Shown: positions 32,495 through 41,018 of the stretch, one piece after another | Numbering within the stretch: the stretch's first letter is position 1 | How the letters are laid out: every line of letters starts with the position of its first letter | Assembly: GCA_022843385.1 (NCBI GenBank) | Contig: JALHNT010000021.1 | Location: 1 to 64,000, forward strand | Source of the DNA: Anaerolineae bacterium | GTDB lineage: Bacteria; Chloroflexota; Anaerolineae; Aggregatilineales; Phototrophicaceae | Length of the DNA stretch: 64,000 bases | Direction: 5' to 3' | Made by a program: the position numbers and the translations under genes | Notes under the pieces: model-generated | What the model was told of the DNA's origin: nothing | Databases searched by the model: none | Seen by the model: the letters and a program-made list of their open reading frames with translations, nothing else

Positions 32495-33081
32495 ACCTGC
32501 TGGCGCTCCTGGAAGAACTTCGTAGCATCGCCCACCTGGGTCTGAATTATGCCGAGAATCCGTATGACCGCGAACGTTACGAGCGCCTGATGCGGCTGGC
32601 AACCGAGGGCTATGCCGAGATCACCAGCGTTCCTCAGCCGGAACTCAACGCGCTGTTTCGTCAGGAATTGGGTTACATCACCCCCAAAGTTGGCACGACT
32701 GCCGCGATCTTCAACGATCAGGGACAAATCCTGCTCATCAAACGGTCGGATAACGGCTGCTGGGGGATGCCCGCCGGATTCTGTGAAGTCAACCTGACGG
32801 TGCAGGATAACCTGCGCCGTGAAGTGCGCGAGGAGACCGGGCTGGAAGTTGAGGTACACGACCTGCTGGAGATTTACTGCCGCATGGCCGGTGAGTACGG
32901 ACTGCCGCATACGGTCTACTCGCTGCTCTACCTGTGCACCCCAAGCGGCGGGGCGCTGACCCCTTCGCACGAGACGCCCGAACTCGGTTACTTTGATCTC
33001 GCTGCCGACCTCAACTGGCATATGAACCATCAACAGCGGGCGGCGCGGGCGCATCAACGCTGGTTAACCCTACAAAAGTGA
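32491..33081 (+). CDS. Nudix hydrolase with N-terminal helical domain
   Basis: 196 residues. Start is GTG 32491, overlapping the SDR stop, with AAAGGTGA upstream. Residues 1-60 form a helical domain (LLALLEELRSIAHLGLNYAENPYDRERYERL) seen ahead of some Nudix enzymes (Nudix_N type). The Nudix box is GFCEVNL-x7-REVREETGLEV: the REVREETG metal-binding core is intact, but the first conserved Glu of the GX5E part is Leu (GFCEVN-L). WGMPAGF precedes it. These enzymes cleave nucleoside diphosphates linked to another group. The substrate is unknown. Confidence 0.88.
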   Translation: MNLLALLEELRSIAHLGLNYAENPYDRERYERLMRLATEGYAEITSVPQPELNALFRQELGYITPKVGTTAAIFNDQGQILLIKRSDNGCWGMPAGFCEVNLTVQDNLRREVREETGLEVEVHDLLEIYCRMAGEYGLPHTVYSLLYLCTPSGGALTPSHETPELGYFDLAADLNWHMNHQQRAARAHQRWLTLQK

Positions 33082-33088
33082 GGCTGAT

Positions 33089-33832
33089 ATGACCCTGCGT
33101 TTTCACGAAATTGCTGAGACCACCCATCGCATTCTCAACCCCATCACCGAAGATAAAATGATGCTGCTGGGTGAGGCGATTGGCTTGAAGCCGGGCATGA
33201 CCCAGCTTGATCTGTGCTGTGGCAAGGGCGAGATGCTGTGCCGCTGGGCCGAGCGCTTCCGTACTTTCGGGCTGGGCGTGGACATCAGCGAGGTATTCCT
33301 GACGGCGGCTCGCGCCCGCGCGGCCGAGTTGCAGGTGAACCAGCGAGCGCGTTTCGTACAGGGCGACGCGGCCTATCATGCCCGCACCTCGCTCGATCAG
33401 TATGATGTGGTGAGCTGCATCGGTGCCACCTGGATTGGGAATGGACTGCTCGGTACCCTGGCCTTGATGAGACCACTGCTCAAGCCGGATGGAGTGCTGC
33501 TGGTCGGTGAACCCTACTGGATTGATCCGCCACCGGCTGAAGCCTATGCCAGTCTGGGGGTCGCGCCAGCCGACTACACCTCGCTGGTCGGTACGCTGGA
33601 TCGGTTTGAAAGCGCCGGCTGCCAGCTCGTCGAGATGGTGCTGGCGGATGGCGATAGCTGGGATCGTTACGCAGCCGCCCAATGGAAAGCGGTTGATGAC
33701 TGGCTGCGCGCCAATCCACAGGATGCCGACGCGGCTGAACTGCGCCAGTGGATGGCAAATGATCGGCGATCTTATCTGACCTATGGTCGGCGCTACCTGG
33801 GTTGGGGCGTGTTCGTGCTGCGTACTGCCTGA
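33089..33832 (+). CDS. Class I SAM-dependent methyltransferase
   Basis: 247 residues. Small-molecule-type methyltransferase: motif I LDLCCGKGEMLCRWA (about 37-51), GLGVDISEVFLTAARARA, YDVVSCIGATWIG, and LLKPDGVLLVGEPYWIDPP. The C-terminal third (SWDRYAAAQWKAVDDWLRANPQDADAAELRQWMA...YGRRYLGWGVFVLR) is typical of the UbiE/SmtA-like family with a C-terminal lid. Substrate unknown. Seven nt after the Nudix stop with GAGGCTGAT before the ATG, so the three genes form an operon. A MITE-like element follows at once. Confidence 0.87.
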   Translation: MTLRFHEIAETTHRILNPITEDKMMLLGEAIGLKPGMTQLDLCCGKGEMLCRWAERFRTFGLGVDISEVFLTAARARAAELQVNQRARFVQGDAAYHARTSLDQYDVVSCIGATWIGNGLLGTLALMRPLLKPDGVLLVGEPYWIDPPPAEAYASLGVAPADYTSLVGTLDRFESAGCQLVEMVLADGDSWDRYAAAQWKAVDDWLRANPQDADAAELRQWMANDRRSYLTYGRRYLGWGVFVLRTA

Positions 33833-33847
33833 ACCAGCGCCGATTAC

Positions 33848-33992
33848 TAGAGCCTGTTATGCACTTTTTAGCCCTCATCCCCCCCGCCCCTTCTCCCACT
33901 GGGAGAAGGGGCGATGTGGTGAACGTAGTGCTTTTGAGCACCTCGCCCCGTGGGAGAGGGCAATACGAGAGCGAAGTTCATAACAGGCTCTA
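33848..33992 (+). mobile_element. MITE-like element, complete copy
   Basis: 145 bp with terminal inverted repeats of 17 bp and one mismatch (tagagcctgttatgcac at 33848-33864; the other end at 33976-33992 reads gttcataacaggctcta). Inside are a perfect hairpin at 33887-33911 (ccccttctccca / tgggagaagggg) and no coding capacity. A truncated copy lies at 2222-2317. No transposase in the window. The TA ends of the terminal repeats may be target-site sequence. Inserted 16 nt after the methyltransferase stop. Confidence 0.8.
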
Positions 33993-34700
33993 GATTCGCA
34001 ACATTCGTCAGATTCGTCAGATTCGCATCACTCCATTTTGCGATTCGCGAATCAAGCCACCGCCAAGAAAGAAGAAGAACCGACCACAGAGACGCAGAGA
34101 ACACAGAGAGGAATCAGAGGTCTTTCACTTTCAACTTTGCGCCCATCACTTTCAACTTATCGAGCCAGCAACCTTTAGCTATTACCTGATTCGCAACGTG
34201 CGTCAATTTCGTCAAATTCACGAACGCCTTTTGTGAACTTTTCCCTCAATCAGTCATCAGTCGATAGTCGATAGTCGTCAGAAAGAATACCCAGAGGCTT
34301 GTGCTGCTGATTGACCCTACCCCCCGTTGCTGCCGATTTTGCTGATTGAAACGATCCGCTATCGACTGGTGACTGTAGACTACTGGCGCAACTCCGTTTT
34401 GTGTCGTCGTCGTCGTCGTCGGACAGACGAAGACACAGACATAAAAACCAACACAGAGGACACAGAGGACACAGAGTGAAGACAGAGTAAATCCGCGTAA
34501 AATTCTGCAAATGCAAAGCCTCTGTTTTGCAGATTTGCCCTTCAGCAGAAGCGAGTGACAAATGATGTGTCTTCCCTCGGATGAGGGACAAAAGCGGCGA
34601 AAAAGTCGTCAAAGTCGTCAGTGTCACGGGCGCAGGTTGTGACAGTTGGCCTTCGGTCAGTAACGAGTAACGAGTAACGAGCGACGAGTCTTTCCTCTGA
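33993..34700. repeat. Repeat island II
   Basis: Gene-free, mosaic of short modules, each found again elsewhere. 33994-34056: gattcgtcagattcgtcag words, matches 63675-63740 (opposite strand). 34057-34120: cgccaagaaagaagaag and cacagagacgcagag, matches 63745-63800 (opposite) and 192-255 (opposite). 34299-34350: matches 139-180 (opposite). 34389-34545: gttttgtgtcgtcgtcgtcg then cacagaggacacagag and ctgcaaatgc, matches 63466-63630 (opposite). 34595-34690: aaagtcgtcaaagtcgtcag and taacgagtaacgagtaacga, matches 62905-63025 (opposite). Open frames here give only repetitive Cys/Leu- or Asp-rich peptides and are not genes. 34701-34837 shows little beyond a short GGC run. Confidence 0.8.
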
Positions 34701-34837
34701 TGACTGACGATTGCTCTGTGGCGGCGGCGGCGGCAGTCGTGGTTGTGGCAGTGCGCCGGGACACGTCCTGTATGGAAGGGATCTTTCCATGAAAAACGAA
34801 TTCGACCGAAGGGATGAAAATAGGCTGCGGACGATGT

Positions 34838-35001
34838 CGCTGGGGGCTGAAGCCGCCCAGCTAACGGGAAATACGGTAAGCGCACTAAAGGCGCTAAAGA
34901 AGATAGTCCGGAACGCCAGCCCCTTCAGTGGGCTTTCCGTCTCTTGCGAGCCGAGGGGTTAACCCCTCTGCGGCGGACACCAGGTTGCAAGGCCTATTTT
35001 C
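34838..35001 (+). repeat. Structured repeat, copy 1 (GGGGTTAACCCC element)
   Basis: About 164 nt with strong similarity to the reverse complement of 63216-63377. Shared landmarks in order: cgctgggggctgaagcc, cggtaag.gcactaaaggcg, agtgggcttt, the palindrome aggggttaacccct, ttgcaaggcct and ttttc. Contains several GC-rich hairpin candidates. Non-coding. 35002-35095 after it shows nothing more. Confidence 0.8.
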
Positions 35002-35095
35002 AGAGGGCGGGTATGGGGTTGTTAAGTTGCATGGGGAAACAGGCGCTTTTCCCACGACTTCATTGTAGAACAAAAAGGCTATCCAAGTCAAGCCC

Positions 35096-35989
35096 CTAAT
35101 CGCTGGGGGTATGGGGCGGGACTTGCTCGGCCTGCCATTCGTCCGGGTGGGTGAACTGGCGCAGGTCGCGTCCAGGTGTCCAGTGGGTTCCGTCGGGGAG
35201 GATGGTTTCGGGGGAGAATTGGGCATCTGCTAGGTCAGCACCTTTTAGAGTCGCTCCTGTCATGATGGCCCCTTGCATCTGTGTGCGATGCAAGATGGCA
35301 TTATCGAAGTTAGCAAGAGTTAGATTTGTACTTTGCAGGCTGGAATCCCTCAAATTACTACCGACCAGAATTGCGTGATGCAAACACGCTCCTCTAAAGT
35401 CTGTCGAAACCATCTCTGATCCGGTTAGGTTGGTTAAAATCATCTCAGCGTTTCGAAGATTGGCAGCAATTAGCTTGGCATTTTGAAAATCACATCCTGA
35501 TAAAAGGGCACCTTGAAAGTTAGTCTCAATCATACTGGCACCTTGAAACTTTGCCTGCCACAATTTGGTATCTCGCAAATCTGCCTGATACAAGTTGACA
35601 GATGTGAGATTTGCGCTCTGTAGATTGACTCCTCGCATGCTCCCATCATGCAGCGCCCCCATGTTGCGCAGCAGGCGCACGGCTTCGAGGGCGAAGTCGT
35701 TGGAGGGGCTGCCCATCTGGGCGATGAGTTCCTGCTTACGTTCGGCTTTGGAGCGCTGACGGGCGCGGATGTCGATGACAGTCACGGTCAGCGCCGCGCC
35801 GACGCCGGTGATGTAGATGTTCTGCCAGTATTGCGGCAGGTCGTTGGAGAAGATTAACACGCCGATGCCGATCAGCAGCGCGACGACGGCTGCTCCGCTA
35901 AGCAGTTCGTAGAAATTGCGCCAGCGCTTGTAATCAAACGGTTCAGGTTGATCGAGGGATGGCGGCGGTTGGGGCTGCTGGTCGTTCAT
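35096..35989 (-). CDS. Membrane-anchored pentapeptide-repeat protein
   Basis: 297 residues. Pro/Gln-rich N-terminus (NDQQPQPPPSLDQPEPFDYKRW), two membrane helices (about 33-50 LLSGAAVVALLIGIGVLIF and 57-75 YITGVGAALTVTVID), a basic linker (IRARQRSKAERKQE), then about 28 pentapeptide repeats of the A(D/N)LXX type from residue 110 to 255 (VNLQSANLTSVNLYQADLRDTKL...), forming a right-handed quadrilateral beta-helix, probably in the cytosol. Ends with a short hydrophilic tail. Role of such anchored helices is unknown, though some pentapeptide proteins mimic DNA. ATG 35989 with GGAGG nine nt upstream; a GTG three codons earlier lies too close to that site. Confidence 0.88.
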   Translation of the reverse strand: MNDQQPQPPPSLDQPEPFDYKRWRNFYELLSGAAVVALLIGIGVLIFSNDLPQYWQNIYITGVGAALTVTVIDIRARQRSKAERKQELIAQMGSPSNDFALEAVRLLRNMGALHDGSMRGVNLQSANLTSVNLYQADLRDTKLWQAKFQGASMIETNFQGALLSGCDFQNAKLIAANLRNAEMILTNLTGSEMVSTDFRGACLHHAILVGSNLRDSSLQSTNLTLANFDNAILHRTQMQGAIMTGATLKGADLADAQFSPETILPDGTHWTPGRDLRQFTHPDEWQAEQVPPHTPSD

Positions 35990-36223
35990 GGGGTACACCC
36001 TCCGGGTTTACGCGGTCACTCAGGGATAGTGTATGGAATCCGCCCGCGTTGGATACACCGAATAAATGGGGGGATCGGGCGGCGAAGGGGGCGGATGGAC
36101 GTGCCGTCCCACAGGGAGGCTTGGACTTGCACGCCCCTACTGCCAGCGGCGCTGAACGGATGGCTGTTGATCGGGAATGATCCAATCATGAGGTTGGCTG
36201 AGAATGACTTGCGCTGAATCAGC

Positions 36224-37051
36224 CTACGCTTTCCACGTCGGCACATAAATCTTTCCGTCAATATCGGTGAAGCCGTATTCGGCTGCCAGATCACTCACCC
36301 AAAGCGCCTGTCCACTTTTGGCGAGCACCTGATGATCGGCGGCCAAGGCTGCCACCGCCCGTCCCGTGAATTGAGGCGACTCGGAATTGGACAGGTCGAT
36401 GAATTCCGCATGTTTCATGATCCCCTCGGTGCGCACCAGCCCCGGATACAGGGCCACAACGGCAATGTGATGGGCTTTCAGCGGTTCAGCCATTTCTGCG
36501 GCCAGGCGATCGGTTGCTGTTTTGGCGATGTGATACGCCGGATTGCCATATCCGGTGATTTTGTGGGAGATGTGAACGATCAGCCCATGCTGCTGCTCTA
36601 TCATGATCCGTGCGGCCAGCACCCCGGCAGCATAAGCCGAACGTACCCCGAACAGATTATCATCCCAAACCGACAATCGTCGTGACCAGTAGGGCTGATC
36701 GAGCGGGAAATCGCTGCCATCATGCAGCCCTTCATAGCCGGCCCAGGCGCTGTTCACCAGAACATCCAGGTGGTTCTGCTCATCCTTCACCCGTTGGAAC
36801 AAGGCTTCGGTTTGCTTGTCATCACGATGATCGCACCGAACCGCAATTCCGGTGCCGCCCAGCTTCGTCACCTCGGCAGCCGTTTCTTCTACCGTGCCGG
36901 TTAATGGAACGCTGGCGGGGCGTCCTTCGCCGGTGCGTCCGGTGACATAGACGATTGCCCCCGCCGCGCCTAAGCTGAGGGCGATACCCTTGCCTATGCC
37001 CCGGCTGGCCCCGGTCACAATCGCTACTTTCGCTGAAAGCTTGTTTTCCAT
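36224..37051 (-). CDS. Short-chain dehydrogenase/reductase (DHRS1-like)
   Basis: 275 residues. TGASRGIGKGIA at the N-terminus, VNSAWAGYEG in place of the common NNAG, VHISHKITGYGNPAYHIAKTATDRLA with Tyr-x3-Lys; the VNSAWAG and ALYPGLVRTE words resemble DHRS1-type SDRs. NADP-type (GRTGEGRP after strand 2). Substrate unknown. GAGGAGGAT precedes the ATG. Single gene, divergent from the GT-C gene across 188 nt. Confidence 0.88.
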   Translation of the reverse strand: MENKLSAKVAIVTGASRGIGKGIALSLGAAGAIVYVTGRTGEGRPASVPLTGTVEETAAEVTKLGGTGIAVRCDHRDDKQTEALFQRVKDEQNHLDVLVNSAWAGYEGLHDGSDFPLDQPYWSRRLSVWDDNLFGVRSAYAAGVLAARIMIEQQHGLIVHISHKITGYGNPAYHIAKTATDRLAAEMAEPLKAHHIAVVALYPGLVRTEGIMKHAEFIDLSNSESPQFTGRAVAALAADHQVLAKSGQALWVSDLAAEYGFTDIDGKIYVPTWKA

Positions 37052-37239
37052 CCCATCCTCCTCTTATTCTTGCTGCTCATTGTGGCGGAAAATTACCAAC
37101 ACCATCACCCCAAAAACTGGCATGTTGGAGAGGGGCGGGCTAGAATAGATTTCATTGCAGTACAGCCTTATTGGTCTTATGTTAGCGTAGCATTTTCCCG
37201 AAAATCCGTTCATTTCTCCCTCATTGAGCTGACCATCGT

Positions 37240-38760
37240 TTGTCAATCATCATCAATCGTGTGCGGTTATCACCACGCTGGGCTATTCTCCTGGAAGGCG
37301 TGGCGCTGCTGCTGATTGTGGCGCTGGCGCTGTATCTGCGCACGACCCATCTGGCCGATAACCCCGGCTGGTACACCGACGAAACCACCCACCTCGACAT
37401 CGCCCGTCATCTGCTGGCTGGCGAAGTTCGTTACATGGTCATCACCCAGTCGACGCTGTTGTTCGGGCGTCCACCGTTGTTCCACCTGCTGCTGACCGGC
37501 TGGCTGCGGCTGTTCGGCGATGATCTGGCGGCGCTGCGGTTGTTCACGACGGCTCTGAATGCGCTTTCTTGTGGTCTGCTCTATGGACTGGTGCGCCGCG
37601 CCGGTGACCGTTGGCTGGCGCTATTGGCGGCGCTCATGCTGGCGCTCTATCCCCAGGCTATTCTCTATAGCCGCTTCGGTTTCAGTTACAACCTGCTGGT
37701 GCCGCTGCTGCTGCTGGCCTTGTGGCTGCTGGGCGATGGAACATCGCGCCGGGGTCGATTGCTGGCGGCGCTGGTGATTGGCCTGTGCCTCATCACGGAC
37801 GTTTTTGCCCTGGCGCTGGCGGCTGCACTGATGACCTGGCTGCTGCTGACCCGCTGGCGGGCGCTGCCGGATCTGCTGCCGCTGATGATTCCACCCATCA
37901 TCTATACAGTGGTTATGCTGCTGCTTGCGCCGGACGCCTTCTGGTTTGATCTGCGCTTCACCCTGACCCGCCTCAACTCCCTTGACCTGGCCGGTCAGGT
38001 GGCGAACCTCGCCAACAATTATCTGACGTTGATCGGTCAGGATGGGTGGATGCTGGCGGGATTGATCGGCTTGTTCCTACTCAGGCCGCCTCATCTGCGC
38101 GGGGTGTGCCTGTTGTTCGCAGGTCTGCCCTTCATCCTCATCGGGCGTACCGTCCCCTTCTACAGCCTGAGCGCCTATTACACCATCCCGCTGCTACCGT
38201 TCGTCGCCCTGGGTGTGGCCGGACTGATGCGGTATGGTGCGCCTTATATCGTCAAGGGATTGCGCGAGTCGTTCGGCAGGGCAGGGCATGTGGTTGGGCT
38301 TGGGCTGACGCTGGCGCTGCTGGGGACGCCGCTGGTTGACAGTCTGTCGCGCACCCTGACCTTCGTCGAGGTTGGCTTTCCGACGCCGATTGATCCGTTT
38401 CTGACTGATCCACAGGACGCACGGACAGCAGCCGCTTACCTCAACCCCCTGTTGAAACCGGATGATGTGGTCATCGCCGCGCCATCGGTGGGCTGGCTGT
38501 TCCACGCCGATGTGGCCGATTTCCAGATGAGCATCGCTGTCAGCGGCGTTGATACACCGCACCTGCCCGGCAACATCCCGGCTGACAGGCTGGCCTTTGA
38601 CCCGCGCTTCGCTGCTGCTGATTATGCGGTGGTCGATAATCTGTGGCGAAACTGGGGCGTCATCCATGTCCCCGGCCTACGGGAGCAGTTGGTCGAGATC
38701 GAGTCGCAATGGTCACGGTTGTTTCAGGTCGGGGCAATCACGATCTATCGCCGCATCTGA
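37240..38760 (+). CDS. GT-C (GT39/ArnT-like) membrane glycosyltransferase
   Basis: 506 residues. About 11 hydrophobic segments through residue 370 and an extracytoplasmic C-terminal domain of about 120 residues. First outer loop holds NPGWYTDETTHLDIARHL with D47-E48, the conserved acidic pair of dolichyl/polyprenyl-phosphate-sugar transferases; GRPPLFHLLLTGWLRLFG follows as in the family. Transfers a sugar from a lipid carrier outside the membrane; acceptor unknown. Start is uncertain: TTG 37240 gives the full N-terminus, with GTG 37261 as an alternative; neither has a strong site. No operon partner. Confidence 0.82.
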   Translation: MSIIINRVRLSPRWAILLEGVALLLIVALALYLRTTHLADNPGWYTDETTHLDIARHLLAGEVRYMVITQSTLLFGRPPLFHLLLTGWLRLFGDDLAALRLFTTALNALSCGLLYGLVRRAGDRWLALLAALMLALYPQAILYSRFGFSYNLLVPLLLLALWLLGDGTSRRGRLLAALVIGLCLITDVFALALAAALMTWLLLTRWRALPDLLPLMIPPIIYTVVMLLLAPDAFWFDLRFTLTRLNSLDLAGQVANLANNYLTLIGQDGWMLAGLIGLFLLRPPHLRGVCLLFAGLPFILIGRTVPFYSLSAYYTIPLLPFVALGVAGLMRYGAPYIVKGLRESFGRAGHVVGLGLTLALLGTPLVDSLSRTLTFVEVGFPTPIDPFLTDPQDARTAAAYLNPLLKPDDVVIAAPSVGWLFHADVADFQMSIAVSGVDTPHLPGNIPADRLAFDPRFAAADYAVVDNLWRNWGVIHVPGLREQLVEIESQWSRLFQVGAITIYRRI

Positions 38761-38795
38761 ACCTCGATCAAAGATGAGTAACTGATGAGAGGGGC

Positions 38796-38826
38796 TTGAG
38801 GTTCACGTTACGGAAACGTCTACCAT
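38796..38826 (+). promoter_or_regulatory. MerR-type promoter with 19-bp spacer
   Basis: TTGAGG (-35, 38796-38801) and TACCAT (-10, 38821-38826) are 19 bp apart, the over-long spacer that MerR-family activators untwist. The spacer carries an imperfect dyad acgtt-acgga-aacgt (38806-38820). It lies 25 nt before the MerR gene, so autoregulation is likely. Confidence 0.7.
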
Positions 38827-38850
38827 GTGCCTGAGTTGAAAGGAGCGGCG

Positions 38851-39681
38851 ATGTTCACAGTGGGGGAGTTCTCCCGGTTGGCACAGGTTTCCAAACGTTT
38901 GCTGCGCTATTACGATGAAATTGGGCTGCTCAAGCCCAGCCAGACAGACCATCTGACGGGGTATCGCTTCTACAGCGCTGAACAACTCTCGGCGCTCAAC
39001 CGGATTTTGGCGCTCAAAGACCTGGGGCTGTCGCTCGACCAGATTCAACGAATTCTGCACGACAGTATCTCGACCGACGAAATCCAGGGGATGCTGCTGC
39101 TCAAAAAAGCCGAGATCGAACGTCAGCTCCAGGACGAACTCAAGCGCATCCGCAACATCGAATCGCGCCTGCAATCCATTCGTGATGCTGAAGCCAACAA
39201 GCCGCTGAATGTGGTGGTCAAACACATGCCAGCCCAGCCGGTGATGAGCGCACGAACCGTGATCGAGTCTTTCGAGTCTGGCATGTTGCTCTTCCGCGAA
39301 ATTCGACGCCGCCTGCCGGAGAAAGCGACTTATGGCTTCTGCTTCTGCATCTGTCATGGCGATGGCCTGACCGAACGCGATATGGACATGGAGATGGGCT
39401 GCTTCGTCGCAGCCGGGAGTCACTTGCCCGTCCCGCTCAACAGCGGCTTGCAGCTTCAGTTCGGGCAGCTTCCGTCGGTGCCGACGATGGCGACTACCGT
39501 GGTGCAGGGTTCCCTTGAAACCATCCACCGCGGCTATCACGACATCGGTCTGTGGGCAGAACGTAATGATTATCGATTGGCGGGCGAACCGCGCGAAATC
39601 ACCTTACAACTGGGTCAGGCCTTTGACGGCAGCGACCTCATCACCGAAATTCAGTTTCCGCTTGTATCACGAAAGGATTAA
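38851..39681 (+). CDS. MerR-family regulator with GyrI-like effector domain
   Basis: 276 residues. Winged helix MerR DNA-binding domain at 1-70 (FTVGEFSRLAQVSKRLLRYYDEIGLLKPS...YRFYSAEQLSALNRILALKDLGLSLDQI), dimer coiled coil at about 75-115, and a GyrI-like effector-binding domain from about 125 to the end (VKHMPAQPVMSARTVIESF...HGDGLTERDMDMEMGCFV). Like BmrR-type regulators that sense multi-drug or small hydrophobic ligands. ATG 38851 follows AAGGAG; eight codons earlier is also open. Six nt before the DUF1772 gene; that gene is its likely target besides itself. Confidence 0.92.
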   Translation: MFTVGEFSRLAQVSKRLLRYYDEIGLLKPSQTDHLTGYRFYSAEQLSALNRILALKDLGLSLDQIQRILHDSISTDEIQGMLLLKKAEIERQLQDELKRIRNIESRLQSIRDAEANKPLNVVVKHMPAQPVMSARTVIESFESGMLLFREIRRRLPEKATYGFCFCICHGDGLTERDMDMEMGCFVAAGSHLPVPLNSGLQLQFGQLPSVPTMATTVVQGSLETIHRGYHDIGLWAERNDYRLAGEPREITLQLGQAFDGSDLITEIQFPLVSRKD

Positions 39682-39687
39682 ACCATT

Positions 39688-40185
39688 ATGGTCGATAATG
39701 TGCTGTTGGTCACCAGCGGTGTATTGACCGGACTCATGGCCGGATTGCTCTATGCTTTTCAGGTGGCCGTCGTTCCCGGACTGCGCGCTAGCACCGGTAC
39801 TCAACATATCGCCGTGATGCAGGCCATCAATGAGCGCATCACGAATCCAGTCTTTTTTCTCAGCTTCTTTGGGCCGACCCTGCTGCTGCCGCTGACAGCC
39901 TGGCTGTTTCGGGATCGGCCGCAGTTCCCGCTGCTGGTGGCTGCGGCGCTACTGCACATCCTGGGCGCAAACGGTGTCACGATTGCCGGGAACATCCCCT
40001 TGAATGAACGGTTGGCGAAGGTGAATGTCGAAGTGCTGAACGAAGCCGAAGCGGATCGCATTCGGCAGGATTTTCATGAGCTGGGTTCGCCCTGGATGCG
40101 CTTCCACTGGATTCGCACCCTGGCCTCGGTAGCGGCTGCGGCGCTGGTGCTGATCGCCTGCCTGAGCCGAGAAACGGCTTCATGA
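39688..40185 (+). CDS. DUF1772 (anthrone oxygenase-like) membrane protein
   Basis: 165 residues, four membrane helices: LLVTSGVLTGLMAGLLYAFQVAVVPGL, VFFLSFFGPTLLLPLTAWLF, FPLLVAAALLHILGANGVTIAGNIPLN and a C-terminal TLASVAAAALVLIACL. NIPLNERLAKVN and WMRFHWIRT are the family signatures. Some members act as anthrone/small-ring oxygenases; function here unproven. Under the MerR regulator in one unit. The 3' end overlaps the convergent Mut7-C gene by 6 nt. Confidence 0.88.
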   Translation: MVDNVLLVTSGVLTGLMAGLLYAFQVAVVPGLRASTGTQHIAVMQAINERITNPVFFLSFFGPTLLLPLTAWLFRDRPQFPLLVAAALLHILGANGVTIAGNIPLNERLAKVNVEVLNEAEADRIRQDFHELGSPWMRFHWIRTLASVAAAALVLIACLSRETAS

Positions 40186-40923
40186 CTGTCGGATGATCTC
40201 ATCGAGCAAGGCCTGCATCCGCTCATGATGTGCGCCTTTCCAGAAAACCCGCCCGCACGAGTCGCAGCGGTGGAAATCCTGATAATAGCTGGCGGTGCCA
40301 TGCGGCAGCCCATCTTCTACCTCGGCCTTATCCACTTCATGCACCACGCCGTTGCATTTCATGCAGCGCCGGAACGGCTCGATCAGAGGCCGCAGGGTGA
40401 ACCGCCGCGTGATCTCGGCCAGTTGCTTCTGTCGATGGGTTTCGCGCACGTAATAGCCATAGATCACCAGACTGCGCTTGAGCAGCCCGATGTCGCGGGT
40501 CAGCAGGATGCGGGTTTCATCGTGCGATACCTGCGCCAGTTCTTCATCATGGTAGTCGTTACGGTAGCGCGTATCGAAACCCATCATCCGCAGGTAAGCT
40601 GCCAGCCGCCCCAGGTGTTGGTCGAGGATGAAGGCTGGACGACCTGTATAGGGTGGGCGCAGCGCCACTTTCGGGTGCAGGTCAACCGGCGCGGCGAAGG
40701 GATACACCTCAATCTGGTCATCGGGCTGGACGATGGCCTCAAAATCCACTGACGCGCCATTGACTACGATCAGCTCGATCTCGGCATGGGGTACGCCAAG
40801 TGACTCGATCATATCCTTGATCGACGCCTTCCAGTCAAATTCATGCTGAATGGCCTGATCCTTGTGGCGGCGCGGCAGGAAGAAATTCAGATCGTCATAG
40901 AAGCGAAAGGTCGCTGTGGGCAT
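40180..40923 (-). CDS. Mut7-C ubiquitin/RNase domain protein
   Basis: 247 residues. N-terminal MoaD/ThiS-like ubiquitin-fold domain (1-80, TATFRFYDDLNFFLPRRHK...VYPFAAPV), then the Mut7-C PIN-like RNase domain (95-165: AFILDQHLGRLAAYLRMMGFDTRYRND, ILLTRDIGLLKRS) with acidic residues D101 and D144, and a C-terminal zinc ribbon C187-x2-C190 and C220-x2-C223 (CMKCNG, CDSCGRVFW). Predicted RNA-cleaving protein, but substrate unknown. Common as a single gene in bacteria. Ends overlapping the DUF1772 gene tail-to-tail. Confidence 0.92.
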   Translation of the reverse strand: MPTATFRFYDDLNFFLPRRHKDQAIQHEFDWKASIKDMIESLGVPHAEIELIVVNGASVDFEAIVQPDDQIEVYPFAAPVDLHPKVALRPPYTGRPAFILDQHLGRLAAYLRMMGFDTRYRNDYHDEELAQVSHDETRILLTRDIGLLKRSLVIYGYYVRETHRQKQLAEITRRFTLRPLIEPFRRCMKCNGVVHEVDKAEVEDGLPHGTASYYQDFHRCDSCGRVFWKGAHHERMQALLDEIIRQS

Positions 40924-41018
40924 GGTATTGAGCCGTCGCGTTAAGTGACATTAGGCTCATTTATAGACGATTTTTCGGTTTTTGCATCGGCGCTGCTGCT
41001 CCTTCGCCTGCGGAACAG

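Noticed and set aside
33993..34700. Repeat islands as a CRISPR array
   Set aside because: Units are 7-20 nt, variable, with no constant repeat and no regular spacers; no cas gene is nearby.
34250..34885. Open frame through repeat island II on the minus strand (211 codons)
   Set aside because: It reads repeated words (Ser/Asp runs, TLCPLCPLC); stop-free only because of the repeat composition.
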